Shown piece after piece: positions 17,723 through 26,409 of a stretch of DNA of 64,000 nt. Made by a program: the position numbers and the translations under genes. Each line of letters begins with the position of its first letter. The stretch's first letter is position 1. Source of the stretch: Candidatus Methanarcanum hacksteinii (lineage in GTDB: Archaea; Thermoplasmatota; Thermoplasmata; Methanomassiliicoccales; Methanomethylophilaceae); contig LVVQ01000001.1 in NCBI GenBank assembly GCA_006954405.1, forward strand, positions 868,001 to 932,000. The letters run 5' to 3'. The notes under the pieces are model-generated. The model made no database searches and was not told where the DNA came from. It saw nothing but the letters and a program-made list of their open reading frames with translations.

Positions 17723-19594
17723 CTTCAACTCATCGAAGGTAAGGATCGCACGTCCCGTAGCGAGGAAGTTGTCATCCTTATCGACGATGATTATCTCTTC
17801 CATCGGTCTGATCTCGGGATCCATGTCTGTTACGAATTGACAGAACATGTTCCTTCCGTTGGATACGAAGGGAACCGCATCATCCATGGAGATGCATCTC
17901 ATCTTCGGTGAAGGCAATATCTTGAGAAGTCTCTGCGCACCTTCGGGCCTCAGAGTATAGAGTCCATCGGGAGCTCTGAGGGAAAGGACGTGTTCTCCGT
18001 CGGATATAATATTCCTTATCTTCCCGGTCTTCCTGCTCTTGATGAGTTCGATCTCTCCCTTGAACAATGCATCCGCAGATTCTTTTCCGAATTGATACGC
18101 AGCTGTTGCTTTCGCTCTCAACAGGTCTGCATCGTATTCGATCTCTCCGGGCTCAATGTCCTTCTGTTCCCTGACATCGATGAATCCCATCTTCTTGATG
18201 AATTCATCCATCATCCTCTCGACATCCTCTTCAGTCTCTCTATCCCATATCTCTGGGAACAAGGATTGTGCAAGAGGATATACCTCATCGAGATCGGCGG
18301 GAACTGGGCCGAAGGGAGATCTTACGATCGGAGTGTATCCTGCCGTCCTCACTCTATTGAAATCGGAAACATAATGTCTGCTGTATGGTTTCGGTGAATC
18401 CTCGAAAATCGCTGCCTTGTTCGTAGGAGGGACATAATTCTCGAGGAGTTTTCTGTAGTATCTGAGGAATATCGGCCTCGATCTCGATTCCGATCCTGTG
18501 TAGAACAATGCCGCATCACGGCTGATGGGCTCTGTCCTCTCAAGGAATGCCTGATGTTCCTTAAGTCTTCTCAATCCGTTGAGCAATTCGGGGTGTGCCC
18601 TGCATCTCATCTCAGCAAGGTCCCAAAGCCTTCCTTCCTTGAGGTATCTCTTCACCAATGCGAGTTCACTCGTTATCTGGTAGAGGTTGTGACGTGCGAT
18701 GAGCCTCTCTCTGTTGGATTTCTCCATCTTCTTGATCTCTTCCAGAGTGTGTCCTCTGCATGCAGGACAGTTACAATCAAGGGATTGCATATCAGCGATA
18801 CGATATGTTCCGTCGATGAACATGAATCTGTCATCCCTTGCGAATTTCGCATATGATGCGGAATCGAAGAGATCGCAACCGAGCAGTGTTGCGAATGCGA
18901 GGATCATCGGATGTCCTGCGCCGAATAGATGCACTGGGCGGTTGGGGTTCAATCCTTTCTTGGAAGAGATGATGACGTCGACGAGTTCAGTGTATCTGTA
19001 CTGCTCCATCAGGGGAACGACTCCGCCGATAGGATGAACATCGATATCCATATCCGCCATCTTCCTTGCACAATCCTCTCTCAGGTCTTGGTAGACCGAT
19101 CCCTGTACGACACCATTGATCATCATATCTCCTTTGATGTCGCATGCGTGCTGTGTCCTCTTGAGAGTCTCCGTGATCGAATCAGCGGTCTCCTCTTTGG
19201 GCCAGAACGGTTCTGTGAATATGTCGAGGACGGTACCGATATCGGTGCCGATACTTTTCTGGAATTCGACCATCTCATCGTTGGTGACCTCAACTTCGCC
19301 GTACATATGACTCTGGAATGTTCCCGAGTCCGTCATGATCACTCCGGGGAAATCTAGCATCTTGTGAAGACCTTCAGCTTGTGCCTTCTCCTTGAGGGCA
19401 GGGTTGTTCTTTATGATGTATGAATTTGTGATGAGTGCCCTGAATCCGAACTCCTCATAGAGTTCCTTGGGCGTGACTGTGAATATCTTCGGGTTCACTA
19501 CAGGTAATAGCGCCGGTGTTTCGAGGACTATGCCTGACTTGGTTTCGAATTTACCTAATCTGGCGAGTCCGTCCCTTTTGGTTATTTCGAACAT
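17669..19594 (-). CDS. tgtA: Archaeosine tRNA-guanine transglycosylase
   Basis: 641 aa. It swaps guanine-15 of archaeal tRNAs for preQ0, the first step to archaeosine. The catalytic TIM barrel spans residues 1-340 with MTDSGTFQSHMYGEVEV near 90 (nucleophile/base region) and the zinc site C-N-C-x2-C near 275-280 plus a His. C-terminal domains reach a PUA-type RNA-binding domain (MRCISMDDAVPFVSNGRNMF, then ATGRAILTFDELKSF). The length is that of full archaeal TgtA, not split. It converges with pcc1. Confidence 0.95.
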   Translation of the reverse strand: MFEITKRDGLARLGKFETKSGIVLETPALLPVVNPKIFTVTPKELYEEFGFRALITNSYIIKNNPALKEKAQAEGLHKMLDFPGVIMTDSGTFQSHMYGEVEVTNDEMVEFQKSIGTDIGTVLDIFTEPFWPKEETADSITETLKRTQHACDIKGDMMINGVVQGSVYQDLREDCARKMADMDIDVHPIGGVVPLMEQYRYTELVDVIISSKKGLNPNRPVHLFGAGHPMILAFATLLGCDLFDSASYAKFARDDRFMFIDGTYRIADMQSLDCNCPACRGHTLEEIKKMEKSNRERLIARHNLYQITSELALVKRYLKEGRLWDLAEMRCRAHPELLNGLRRLKEHQAFLERTEPISRDAALFYTGSESRSRPIFLRYYRKLLENYVPPTNKAAIFEDSPKPYSRHYVSDFNRVRTAGYTPIVRSPFGPVPADLDEVYPLAQSLFPEIWDRETEEDVERMMDEFIKKMGFIDVREQKDIEPGEIEYDADLLRAKATAAYQFGKESADALFKGEIELIKSRKTGKIRNIISDGEHVLSLRAPDGLYTLRPEGAQRLLKILPSPKMRCISMDDAVPFVSNGRNMFCQFVTDMDPEIRPMEEIIIVDKDDNFLATGRAILTFDELKSFKKGIAIKVRSGSDDS

Positions 19595-19699
19595 TAAGGA
19601 ACAGTAAACAAACCCTATATTAAATAAGGACGGTGGCCATTTTATTGCAAAAGTATTGTGCCAGATAATAAGTTTGATGATATGAGGGTATACCTCATA

Positions 19700-20110
19700 T
19701 CACATTATTCTGTCAGCTTCCATGTCAGCATACATCTTGGCTATGGCGTTCTTCATCAACACATCGGAAATATCCTCGATGTGTTCATCGTTCCAATCGA
19801 GCTCGGAACGTCCGATATTTGTTATCGGTTTCGAAGGGGAATTGCATCCACAGCTATCCTCATCAGGTTCAAGCATCACGAGTTGAAGACCATCGAGGAT
19901 CTGATTGACGGTCTTTCCATTGATCAGGACCGTATTCCTATCCAAATCATCTTTCTTGATCATCTTGAAACCGACAGAGATGTCAGCCATCTGCATCTCG
20001 AGGACAAGGCTTCTGATGTAGTTCTCCATCTCTTTGACGGATTTACGCCTGATATCCAAATCCGACGGCGGTTCAGCAGAATACCTATATTCGATATCTA
20101 GCATTGCCAT
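19700..20110 (-). CDS. DUF2703-like protein
   Basis: 136 aa. Residues 1-60 form a beta-alpha-beta start without a CxxC. TVLINGKTVNQILDGLQLVM followed by EPDEDSCGC near residue 85 resembles the thioredoxin-like DUF2703 family, in which an acidic cysteine stretch ends the domain. The remainder is helical and acidic. Function unknown. An internal Met two codons in is an alternative start. About 100 nt separate it from divergent tgtA. Confidence 0.55.
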   Translation of the reverse strand: MAMLDIEYRYSAEPPSDLDIRRKSVKEMENYIRSLVLEMQMADISVGFKMIKKDDLDRNTVLINGKTVNQILDGLQLVMLEPDEDSCGCNSPSKPITNIGRSELDWNDEHIEDISDVLMKNAIAKMYADMEADRIM

Positions 20111-20167
20111 GTTGAGGATTATTGTGTAATCGATTGAAATAACTATGTTTTAAAAAATGGAATGGGT

Positions 20168-20186
20168 GAGCCCTTCCGAAGGGCTC
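20168..20186 (-). terminator. Terminator of the coiled-coil protein gene
   Basis: GAGCCCTT-ccg-AAGGGCTC, an 8-bp perfect stem. On the minus strand it is followed by CCATTCCATTTTTTAAAAC. The tail ATTCCATTTTTTA is shared with the rubrerythrin terminator at 6405. Confidence 0.7.
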
Positions 20187-20191
20187 AGAAT

Positions 20192-20527
20192 TCATTCCTC
20201 ATTCTCGGATTCGATCTTGAAATTCTCTCTTTCTTCCTTGCCTTTGACCTTTATGTCGTCTATGAGCCTTTCATATTCCTCGATATCGACTTTGGATTGA
20301 TCGATCTTCGCAATGGCCTCATCGATCTTGGTCTGAGCATCGGGATCGGTGCCTTTGACAAAGGCATAGTAGAGTTCTCCGATCAATTTGAGATTCTTCT
20401 TGATCTTGGATTTCTCATCGTTTATCTTACTCTTGGTCTTGGAAACATCAACGCCCTCTCCGAGTTTGCTGTCGACGTTCTTTGCGACAAGCTTGGTCTT
20501 ATTGATGGCTTTGTCAAGAAAACTCAT
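20192..20527 (-). CDS. Small coiled-coil protein
   Basis: 111 aa, highly charged (Lys/Glu/Asp) and almost entirely helical, with heptad-like hydrophobics from residue 25 to 100. No signal peptide or membrane segment. The N-terminus MSFLDKAINKTKLVAKNV followed by Lys-rich helices resembles small zinc-ribbon-less archaeal/bacterial helical proteins, but no family can be named. A strong hairpin terminator follows the stop codon. Confidence 0.65.
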   Translation of the reverse strand: MSFLDKAINKTKLVAKNVDSKLGEGVDVSKTKSKINDEKSKIKKNLKLIGELYYAFVKGTDPDAQTKIDEAIAKIDQSKVDIEEYERLIDDIKVKGKEERENFKIESENEE

Positions 20528-20642
20528 GTTATCGAACCTTGATGTGTATCGGAGTAATTCAAACTTATCTTATCTCAATAGGCCATAACTCAATGACATC
20601 GTACCTGGACAGGATTTTATACAACATTCCTGATTGATGTGT

Positions 20643-21026
20643 ATGGCTTTATTTCTCAGATCGAAGACTGATGAAGAATACAAGATGGTCATCGTCATGA
20701 GATCCGATCTCAAGATGTCGAAAGGTAAACTGGCGGCTCAAGCTGCTCATGCGGCTGTGAACTGTGCCTTCGCTGCCAAGAAGAAGGACCCCAGAGGTTT
20801 CGATAAATGGTATTCCGAAGGTCAGAAGAAAGTCGTATTGAAGGTGGATTCCTTGGAAAGGCTGTATGAGATCAAAGCCATCGTCGATGCCAATTCTATC
20901 AACAACTCATTAATCACGGATGCTGGAAGGACGGAGATCGCCCCTGGTTCGGTCACATGTATCGGTATAGGGCCTAGCACGGATGCGATCCTCGACAAGA
21001 TAACCGGCGAGTTATCCATGCTTTGA
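20643..21026 (+). CDS. pth2: Peptidyl-tRNA hydrolase, archaeal/eukaryal type (Pth2)
   Basis: 127 aa. It releases peptidyl-tRNAs that drop off ribosomes. MVIVMRSDLKMSKGKLAAQAAHAAV is the Pth2 signature with the catalytic Lys and His; LITDAGRTEIAPGSVTCIGIGP is the second conserved block. TTTTATAC at 20613-20620 lies about 26 nt upstream of the ATG at 20643, supporting this over the TTG and ATG a few codons earlier. Confidence 0.95.
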   Translation: MALFLRSKTDEEYKMVIVMRSDLKMSKGKLAAQAAHAAVNCAFAAKKKDPRGFDKWYSEGQKKVVLKVDSLERLYEIKAIVDANSINNSLITDAGRTEIAPGSVTCIGIGPSTDAILDKITGELSML

Positions 21027-21032
21027 TCATCA

Positions 21033-21779
21033 TCAGACGATGTCGAGGTATGTGTTGACGAATTGTGAGATGAGCATCTTCCTTCTATCTTCCACCGTCG
21101 GCCTATCGGTAGGAGGGCATGTTATCAGGTCCTCGGTAGCATAATATGCGCATTTCAGTGCGAACGATGAACCTTCGCGTCTATCATCCATCGATTTGGA
21201 TCTCTTGATCAATTCGGATTCGTCCATGCATCCTGATGCTACTGTCAATTCGCCAAGGAGCTCTATGTACTGTGTCCTGTATTCGTCCGCAACCTTCCAA
21301 AGGATCGTCTTGACCTCAATCGGTTCGTTCAATACCTTGGATATCGAACAAATGTCGGACATCGTATTCATCAATGCTTCGCATTTGTTCTGAAGATCGG
21401 GACAATAGTCAGTGTTGATCAGTGAACAGTATGAGATCCTATTGACCCCAAGTGTGTAGTTGATGAGTGATTCCGAATCCCTGAATGAGGTGGATCTCTC
21501 TGATATCACTCTTATTATGTCCATCGGTAGGTCTATATCCTTGGCCTTCAGCATGTGCTTTGACAATTCCTCGAGACCTTCTGTAGAGAATCCGTTTAGT
21601 CCGCCTTCGATACATTCGAAATAGAAATCTGTGAGTTCAGAAACGATCTTGTCGCAATCCTCTATCGGAAGTTCAGCTATCTCGAAGGCCTTGTTCCAAT
21701 TCATGATTGCGCCTGCGACATCGCATTTGTACAACGTCTCAAGGCCGGACTCGAATATTTTCTTTGAATCATCAGACAT
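21033..21779 (-). CDS. Hypothetical helical protein
   Basis: 248 aa, no recognised family. The first 40 residues (IFESGLETLYKCDVAGAIMNWNKAFEIAELP) have a TPR-like spacing, and the rest is predicted mostly helical with several cysteines (YCSLINTDYCPDLQNKCEALM) and no membrane segment. It is convergent with pth2, with only 6 nt between the stops. It lies directly downstream of thiE on the same strand (31 nt between them). Confidence 0.65.
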   Translation of the reverse strand: MSDDSKKIFESGLETLYKCDVAGAIMNWNKAFEIAELPIEDCDKIVSELTDFYFECIEGGLNGFSTEGLEELSKHMLKAKDIDLPMDIIRVISERSTSFRDSESLINYTLGVNRISYCSLINTDYCPDLQNKCEALMNTMSDICSISKVLNEPIEVKTILWKVADEYRTQYIELLGELTVASGCMDESELIKRSKSMDDRREGSSFALKCAYYATEDLITCPPTDRPTVEDRRKMLISQFVNTYLDIV

Positions 21780-21810
21780 GGTCGCGGTGATTTGTTACAG
21801 TGATATAATC

Positions 21811-22467
21811 CTAATGAGTCGTGTGTGAGGCAGGACCATCTCTGCACATCTTTGCATCAGAGATGATCTTCCTCAGTTCTTTCGCTGCTTTGGGGATATC
21901 TTGTTGCGACACGACGGCAGAGATGACCGCAATGCCCTCTGCACCGTTCATGATTATGGGTTCGACATTATCCTTGTTTATCCCGCCGATAGCGATGGCA
22001 GGGATCGATACGGATTCGGATATCGACCTCATCATCTTCAATCCATGGCCGTGTCCTGCATCATCCTTGGATTTCGTGTCAAAGATAGGACTGAGTGCGA
22101 CATATGTCGCACCTTCCTTCTCGGCCTTCACGGCTTCTTCTACATTGCCGACGGAAACACCGATGATGAAATCCTCGGGTACGCGCTCTCTTATTGATGA
22201 TGGGGATTCATCGCCTTGGCCGACATGCACACCATCGGCACCGGATTCCAATGCGATCTCCACATCATCATTGACGATGAAACATCTGCCATACGATCTC
22301 GAAATCGCAGAGATCTCCTTCGCCCATGACAGGAATCTCGGATCGTTGTCCTTCACACGTAGCTGTACGATATCCGCACCGCCCTCGTAGGATCTGCGTG
22401 CGACCTCCACATGCGATAGGCCATTCGATAGTGTATCGTCGGTGACCACGTACAGGTCGTAGTTCAT
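21811..22467 (-). CDS. thiE: Thiamine-phosphate synthase
   Basis: 218 aa TIM-barrel enzyme joining HMP-diphosphate and thiazole phosphate. LYVVTDD at the start, QLRVKDNDPR, FIVNDDVEIALESGADGVHVGQGDE (Mg/diphosphate binding), GVSVGNVEEAVKAEKEGATYVALSPIFDT and AIGGINKDNV are all family motifs. It overlaps thiM by 4 bp. It ends in TAG; reading through would add only 11 residues before TGA. A second thiamine-phosphate synthase (ThiN) is encoded at 26410. Confidence 0.95.
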   Translation of the reverse strand: MNYDLYVVTDDTLSNGLSHVEVARRSYEGGADIVQLRVKDNDPRFLSWAKEISAISRSYGRCFIVNDDVEIALESGADGVHVGQGDESPSSIRERVPEDFIIGVSVGNVEEAVKAEKEGATYVALSPIFDTKSKDDAGHGHGLKMMRSISESVSIPAIAIGGINKDNVEPIIMNGAEGIAVISAVVSQQDIPKAAKELRKIISDAKMCRDGPASHTTH

Positions 22468-23249
22468 ATCTCCTCTACCTTCAGTCTTGAATTCAGGTAT
22501 TCGGGAACCAATGAGAAGAGTGAATCCATGAGATTGATCTTATAAGATGCAGGTCCTTTTGAATCGTTAGCAAGTTCACCGGCGACGGTGAATGACGATA
22601 TCGCTGCGGCGACCGATTCTGCGGATACGCCATTGGCTCCCACGAAACATCCGATCACGGATGAGAGCATGCATCCTGTACCGGAGACCATGTCCATCAT
22701 ATCCTTACCGTTATGGAGCGCATATGTCGTTTTTCCGTCGGATACGTAATCGATTTCACCTGACATACCTACGACAATCCCAAGTTTCCTTGCCAATCTC
22801 CTACAGTCTGAAACCTCGGAGGAAGTATCAGAATCCACACCCCTTACCTTTCCTTTGTGACCAAGGAGTGATGCGATCTCACCGGCATTGCCTTTGATGA
22901 CATCGACCTTGACTTCTTTTAGGATCCCTTCGGCGGCTCTTGATCTGTATCCCGTGGCGCCAACTCCCACCGGATCGAGTATGACAGGTATCTTGCATTC
23001 ATTGGCAATTTTACCTGCAGAGATCATTATGCCTAGGGTATCATCATTGACCGTACCGATGTTCAGGACGAGGGCGGATGCCATACCCACCATCTCGATG
23101 GCGTCAGCCATAGAATCGCTCATCACAGGGGAACCGCCTGTGCATAATGTCACATTCGCACAATCATTGATGGTCACATTGTTGGTTATCTGACAGACCA
23201 GGGGTTTCATCTCTCTGACTTTTTTCAGCATGCCGCCTGTAGTAATCAT
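22464..23249 (-). CDS. thiM: Hydroxyethylthiazole kinase
   Basis: 261 aa. It phosphorylates the thiazole alcohol for salvage into thiamine. KPLVCQITNNVTINDCANVTL is the N-terminal signature, LDPVGVGAT the anion-hole area and MVSGTGCMLSSVIGCFVG carries the catalytic Cys of the GTGC motif. The ATG at 23249 is 27 nt from TTTATAC, so a leaderless start is preferred to codons back to 23288. It overlaps thiE, forming thiM-thiE. Confidence 0.94.
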   Translation of the reverse strand: MITTGGMLKKVREMKPLVCQITNNVTINDCANVTLCTGGSPVMSDSMADAIEMVGMASALVLNIGTVNDDTLGIMISAGKIANECKIPVILDPVGVGATGYRSRAAEGILKEVKVDVIKGNAGEIASLLGHKGKVRGVDSDTSSEVSDCRRLARKLGIVVGMSGEIDYVSDGKTTYALHNGKDMMDMVSGTGCMLSSVIGCFVGANGVSAESVAAAISSFTVAGELANDSKGPASYKINLMDSLFSLVPEYLNSRLKVEEI

Positions 23250-23407
23250 GCATTGAGTATCATGTATTATCTGTATAAATCTGAGCATTTCAACGATACT
23301 TGCAAAATTGTCCTTTTCGATGGTTCATGTTAGGATGTATAATATTAATACAACGTCATTGATTGACAGTGTCGATTAAGAACCCGTTTGTAAAGGGATG
23401 ATTTTAA

Positions 23408-25162
23408 ATGAAAGCATTGTACAACGACGGAAGCGTCAGAGAAACAGAAGATGAACTATCAGTACTGAGGCACACGGCATCCCATATTTTGGCACAGGCC
23501 GTCCTCAGACTTTTCCCAGGTACGAAACTCGCGATCGGTCCAGCGATCGATGATGGATTCTACTATGATTTCGACAAAGACGGAGGTTTCACAACAGACG
23601 ACCTCGAGAAGATCGAGGCAGAGATGAAGAAGATCATCAAAGAGAACCTCAAGATCGAGACATACACGCTTCCAAGGTCGGAAGCCATCGAATACATGAA
23701 AGGAAGGGGTGAGATCTACAAAGTGGAGCTCATCGAGGACCTTCCCGAGGATGCACTCATCAGTTTCTACAAGCAGGGCGAGTTCGTCGACCTATGTGCA
23801 GGCCCGCACGCGTTGTATACGAAGGCTATCAAAGCATACAAGCTGACATCCATCGCAGGCGCATATTGGCGCGGAAGCGAGAAGAACAAGATGCTCACAC
23901 GTATCTACGGTACGGCATTCCAGGACAAGGAGAAGTTGGAAGAGTATCTCAAGATGTTGGAAGAGGTGAAGAGGAGGGATCACAGGAGACTAGGGAAGGA
24001 ACTCGGCCTCTTCATGCTCCTCGAGGAAGGTCCCGGATTCCCGTTCTTCCTTCCGAAGGGTATGACCCTCAAGAACACGCTCGTCGATTATTGGAGACAG
24101 ATACACCAGAGGGAGAACTATCTGGAAGTGTCCACACCACTCATCATGAGGAAGCAGTTGTGGGAACAATCCGGCCACTGGGACCACTATAAGGACAACA
24201 TGTACACGACCAAGATCGAGGATGAGGAGTTCTGCATCAAACCGATGAACTGTCCAGGCGGAGTATTGGTCTACAAGAGTGAACCGCACTCATACAAGGA
24301 TCTCCCACTCAGGATCGGAGAACTCGGTACCGTCCACAGGCATGAGCGCTCAGGCACGCTCCATGGATTGATGCGTGTGAGGTGCTTCACACAGGATGAT
24401 GCGCACATCTTCATGACGAGGGATCAGATAACTGAGGAGATCGAAGGTGTCGTCAGACTCATCGATGAGGTCTATTCATTGTTCGGATTCAAGTATCACG
24501 TGGAATTATCCACACGTCCTGAGGACTCTATGGGTTCGGACGAGGATTGGGAAGCAGCCACAGAAGGCCTGAAGAAAGCACTCGATGAGATGGGATTACC
24601 CTATGTCATCAATGAGGGTGACGGAGCGTTCTACGGCCCCAAGATCGATTTCCATCTTGAAGATTCGCTTGGGAGGACATGGCAGTGCGGTACGATTCAA
24701 CTCGACTTCCAGATGCCTCAGAGATTCGACATCCATTACGTAGGAACGGATGGCGAGAAGCACAGGCCTATCATGATACACCGTGTCGTATTCGGTTCCA
24801 TCGAGAGGTTCATCGGCATATTGATCGAGCATTACGCAGGTAAATTCCCTGCATGGCTGGCACCTGTTCAGGTCAAGGTACTTTCAGTCTCGGAGAAATC
24901 ACGTCCGTATGCGAACCAGATACTCGCTGAACTTAAGACGAAAGGCATCAGATGCGAGGTCGACAACAGGGATGAGAAGATTGGATACAAGATCCGTGAA
25001 GCTCAGTTGGAGAAGGTCCCGTACATGCTCGTTCTCGGTGAGAAGGAGAGTGATGACGGTACGGTCGTTGCTGTCAGGAGCAGGGACAAAGGGGATCTCG
25101 GTTCTGTCAAGACCGATGAGTTCATAACGAACGTACTCAACGAGATATCATCCAAAGGATGA
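23408..25162 (+). CDS. thrS: Threonyl-tRNA synthetase, bacterial-type, without TGS domain
   Basis: 584 aa. Charges tRNA-Thr. Residues 19-190 are the bacterial-type N2 editing domain with H-T-A-S-H (22-26) and the DLCAGPH cysteine/histidine site. The class II core follows: motif 2 RxxNCPGG region as KPMNCPGG, MRVRCFTQDDAHIF, motif 3 GSIERFIGILIEHYAG, then the anticodon domain. The usual 60-residue TGS domain at the N-terminus is missing. Most archaea instead have a D-aminoacyl-deacylase-like editing domain, so this looks acquired from bacteria. SD GGGATGA precedes the ATG, and a TATA element lies near 23340. Confidence 0.95.
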   Translation: MKALYNDGSVRETEDELSVLRHTASHILAQAVLRLFPGTKLAIGPAIDDGFYYDFDKDGGFTTDDLEKIEAEMKKIIKENLKIETYTLPRSEAIEYMKGRGEIYKVELIEDLPEDALISFYKQGEFVDLCAGPHALYTKAIKAYKLTSIAGAYWRGSEKNKMLTRIYGTAFQDKEKLEEYLKMLEEVKRRDHRRLGKELGLFMLLEEGPGFPFFLPKGMTLKNTLVDYWRQIHQRENYLEVSTPLIMRKQLWEQSGHWDHYKDNMYTTKIEDEEFCIKPMNCPGGVLVYKSEPHSYKDLPLRIGELGTVHRHERSGTLHGLMRVRCFTQDDAHIFMTRDQITEEIEGVVRLIDEVYSLFGFKYHVELSTRPEDSMGSDEDWEAATEGLKKALDEMGLPYVINEGDGAFYGPKIDFHLEDSLGRTWQCGTIQLDFQMPQRFDIHYVGTDGEKHRPIMIHRVVFGSIERFIGILIEHYAGKFPAWLAPVQVKVLSVSEKSRPYANQILAELKTKGIRCEVDNRDEKIGYKIREAQLEKVPYMLVLGEKESDDGTVVAVRSRDKGDLGSVKTDEFITNVLNEISSKG

Positions 25163-25168
25163 ATTGGA

Positions 25169-25196
25169 TCGGGTCGATGCTTATGCATTGGCCCGA
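25169..25196 (+). terminator. Terminator of thrS
   Basis: TCGGGTCGATGC-ttat-GCATTGGCCCGA, a 12-bp stem with two G-T pairs, followed by CTCTCTTTCTTTTTT. The strongest classical-looking terminator in the window. Confidence 0.75.
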
Positions 25197-25282
25197 CTCT
25201 CTTTCTTTTTTAACACGCGCGCATTATACTTGTGCGGGCATTATCTTTATATAAAGTCCTGTCATAGTCCGCGACAGTTATT

Positions 25283-26311
25283 ATGTCCGACAAATCGAAG
25301 AAGTCGAAGGAGATGGAGGTCATCGACGATTTGCCCTTGGATGAGGGTTCGCTCGATACAGCTTCCATTAACGAGGACGTCAGATCCGACAAGGATAAGA
25401 GATCTGAGGACGGGAAAAAGAATCTAAGGATGGGTCTCATCAAGAAGAAGGACCGCGATCCGATTCTCCACATCAGTGCAATAGTCCTCGCAATTGCATG
25501 TATGATCGTCATTTGTAACACAGTCTTTGATATCGCTATCGCAGACCACTCTGACCCGCCGATTGAATACGGTGACAAGGTCGTTGTGGACTACATCGGC
25601 TGTTACCAGGAATTCTATGACAAGAACAATCTCAAGAACGGTGCAATCGTCTTCGACACATCCCTTTCGAGCTTGAAGGATTCGGACGTAATGAAGAGCT
25701 ACGAATACAATCCTGCGTACAAGCAACTCAATGTCGAGATCGGCAAGGGCAAGTACTTGAAGGCGTTCGAGGAAGCATTGATCGGTCACGTTCCTGGTGA
25801 TGTTGTCAAGGTCTGTATTCCCAATGGATACGGCGAAGCACAGCTGTATGATTTCACCAACATGGCGAACATCAAGATGGCAGATGTCCTCACAGCTGAT
25901 GAATTCAAGTCACTCTTCGGTTTCGATGCACCTAGTGCTAACAGCGGCCTCATGTACTTGAACGCGCACACAGAGATTAAAGAGAAGGACGAAGCGAAAT
26001 ACTCGCCTTTCGGTTTCCCTGCAGTCATCTCCACGATGACGGATGGTACCGTGGCAGTGAACTACATGCCTGAAGAGGGTAATACCTACATCATGAGCGA
26101 AGATGTCTCCGTCAAGGTCGATTCAGTCAAGGATGGAGTTGTAAAGATCACATACGAACTCAAGAAGGATACCAAGAGGGATTTCGTTAAGGTCATTGTG
26201 GACAATAACAACGCAATCTACGTCTACCCCGAGTCAATGAAGTACAAGACAACTGACGAGAAGACAGGCGAAGATCTCTACTTCACGATCACGATTGTGA
26301 AGTACGAGTGA
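25283..26311 (+). CDS. Membrane-anchored FKBP-type peptidyl-prolyl isomerase
   Basis: 342 aa. A charged cytoplasmic N-terminus (1-60) precedes one membrane segment (about 62-86), then an extracellular domain. EYGDKVVVDYIGCYQEF, VFDTS and VEIGKGKYLKAFEEALIGHVPGDVVKVCIP follow the FKBP fold order (strand, VFDSS-like loop, IG-x-G-x2-I-x-GFE-x2-L-x-GM-x-VGE). The GYG-x-AQ step ends the domain near residue 195. A C-terminal beta-rich region of 130 residues has no clear match. CTTTATATAAAG about 28 nt upstream and no SD point to a leaderless ATG. Likely a chaperone for secreted proteins. Confidence 0.8.
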   Translation: MSDKSKKSKEMEVIDDLPLDEGSLDTASINEDVRSDKDKRSEDGKKNLRMGLIKKKDRDPILHISAIVLAIACMIVICNTVFDIAIADHSDPPIEYGDKVVVDYIGCYQEFYDKNNLKNGAIVFDTSLSSLKDSDVMKSYEYNPAYKQLNVEIGKGKYLKAFEEALIGHVPGDVVKVCIPNGYGEAQLYDFTNMANIKMADVLTADEFKSLFGFDAPSANSGLMYLNAHTEIKEKDEAKYSPFGFPAVISTMTDGTVAVNYMPEEGNTYIMSEDVSVKVDSVKDGVVKITYELKKDTKRDFVKVIVDNNNAIYVYPESMKYKTTDEKTGEDLYFTITIVKYE

Positions 26312-26409
26312 TTAAAACAGATTATACGGGGGTAGATCCCCTGTAATCCTTTTATTCCATTTCGATCGATGCAAGAGAATTGACTTACATTGATATTATC
26401 GATGAACAC

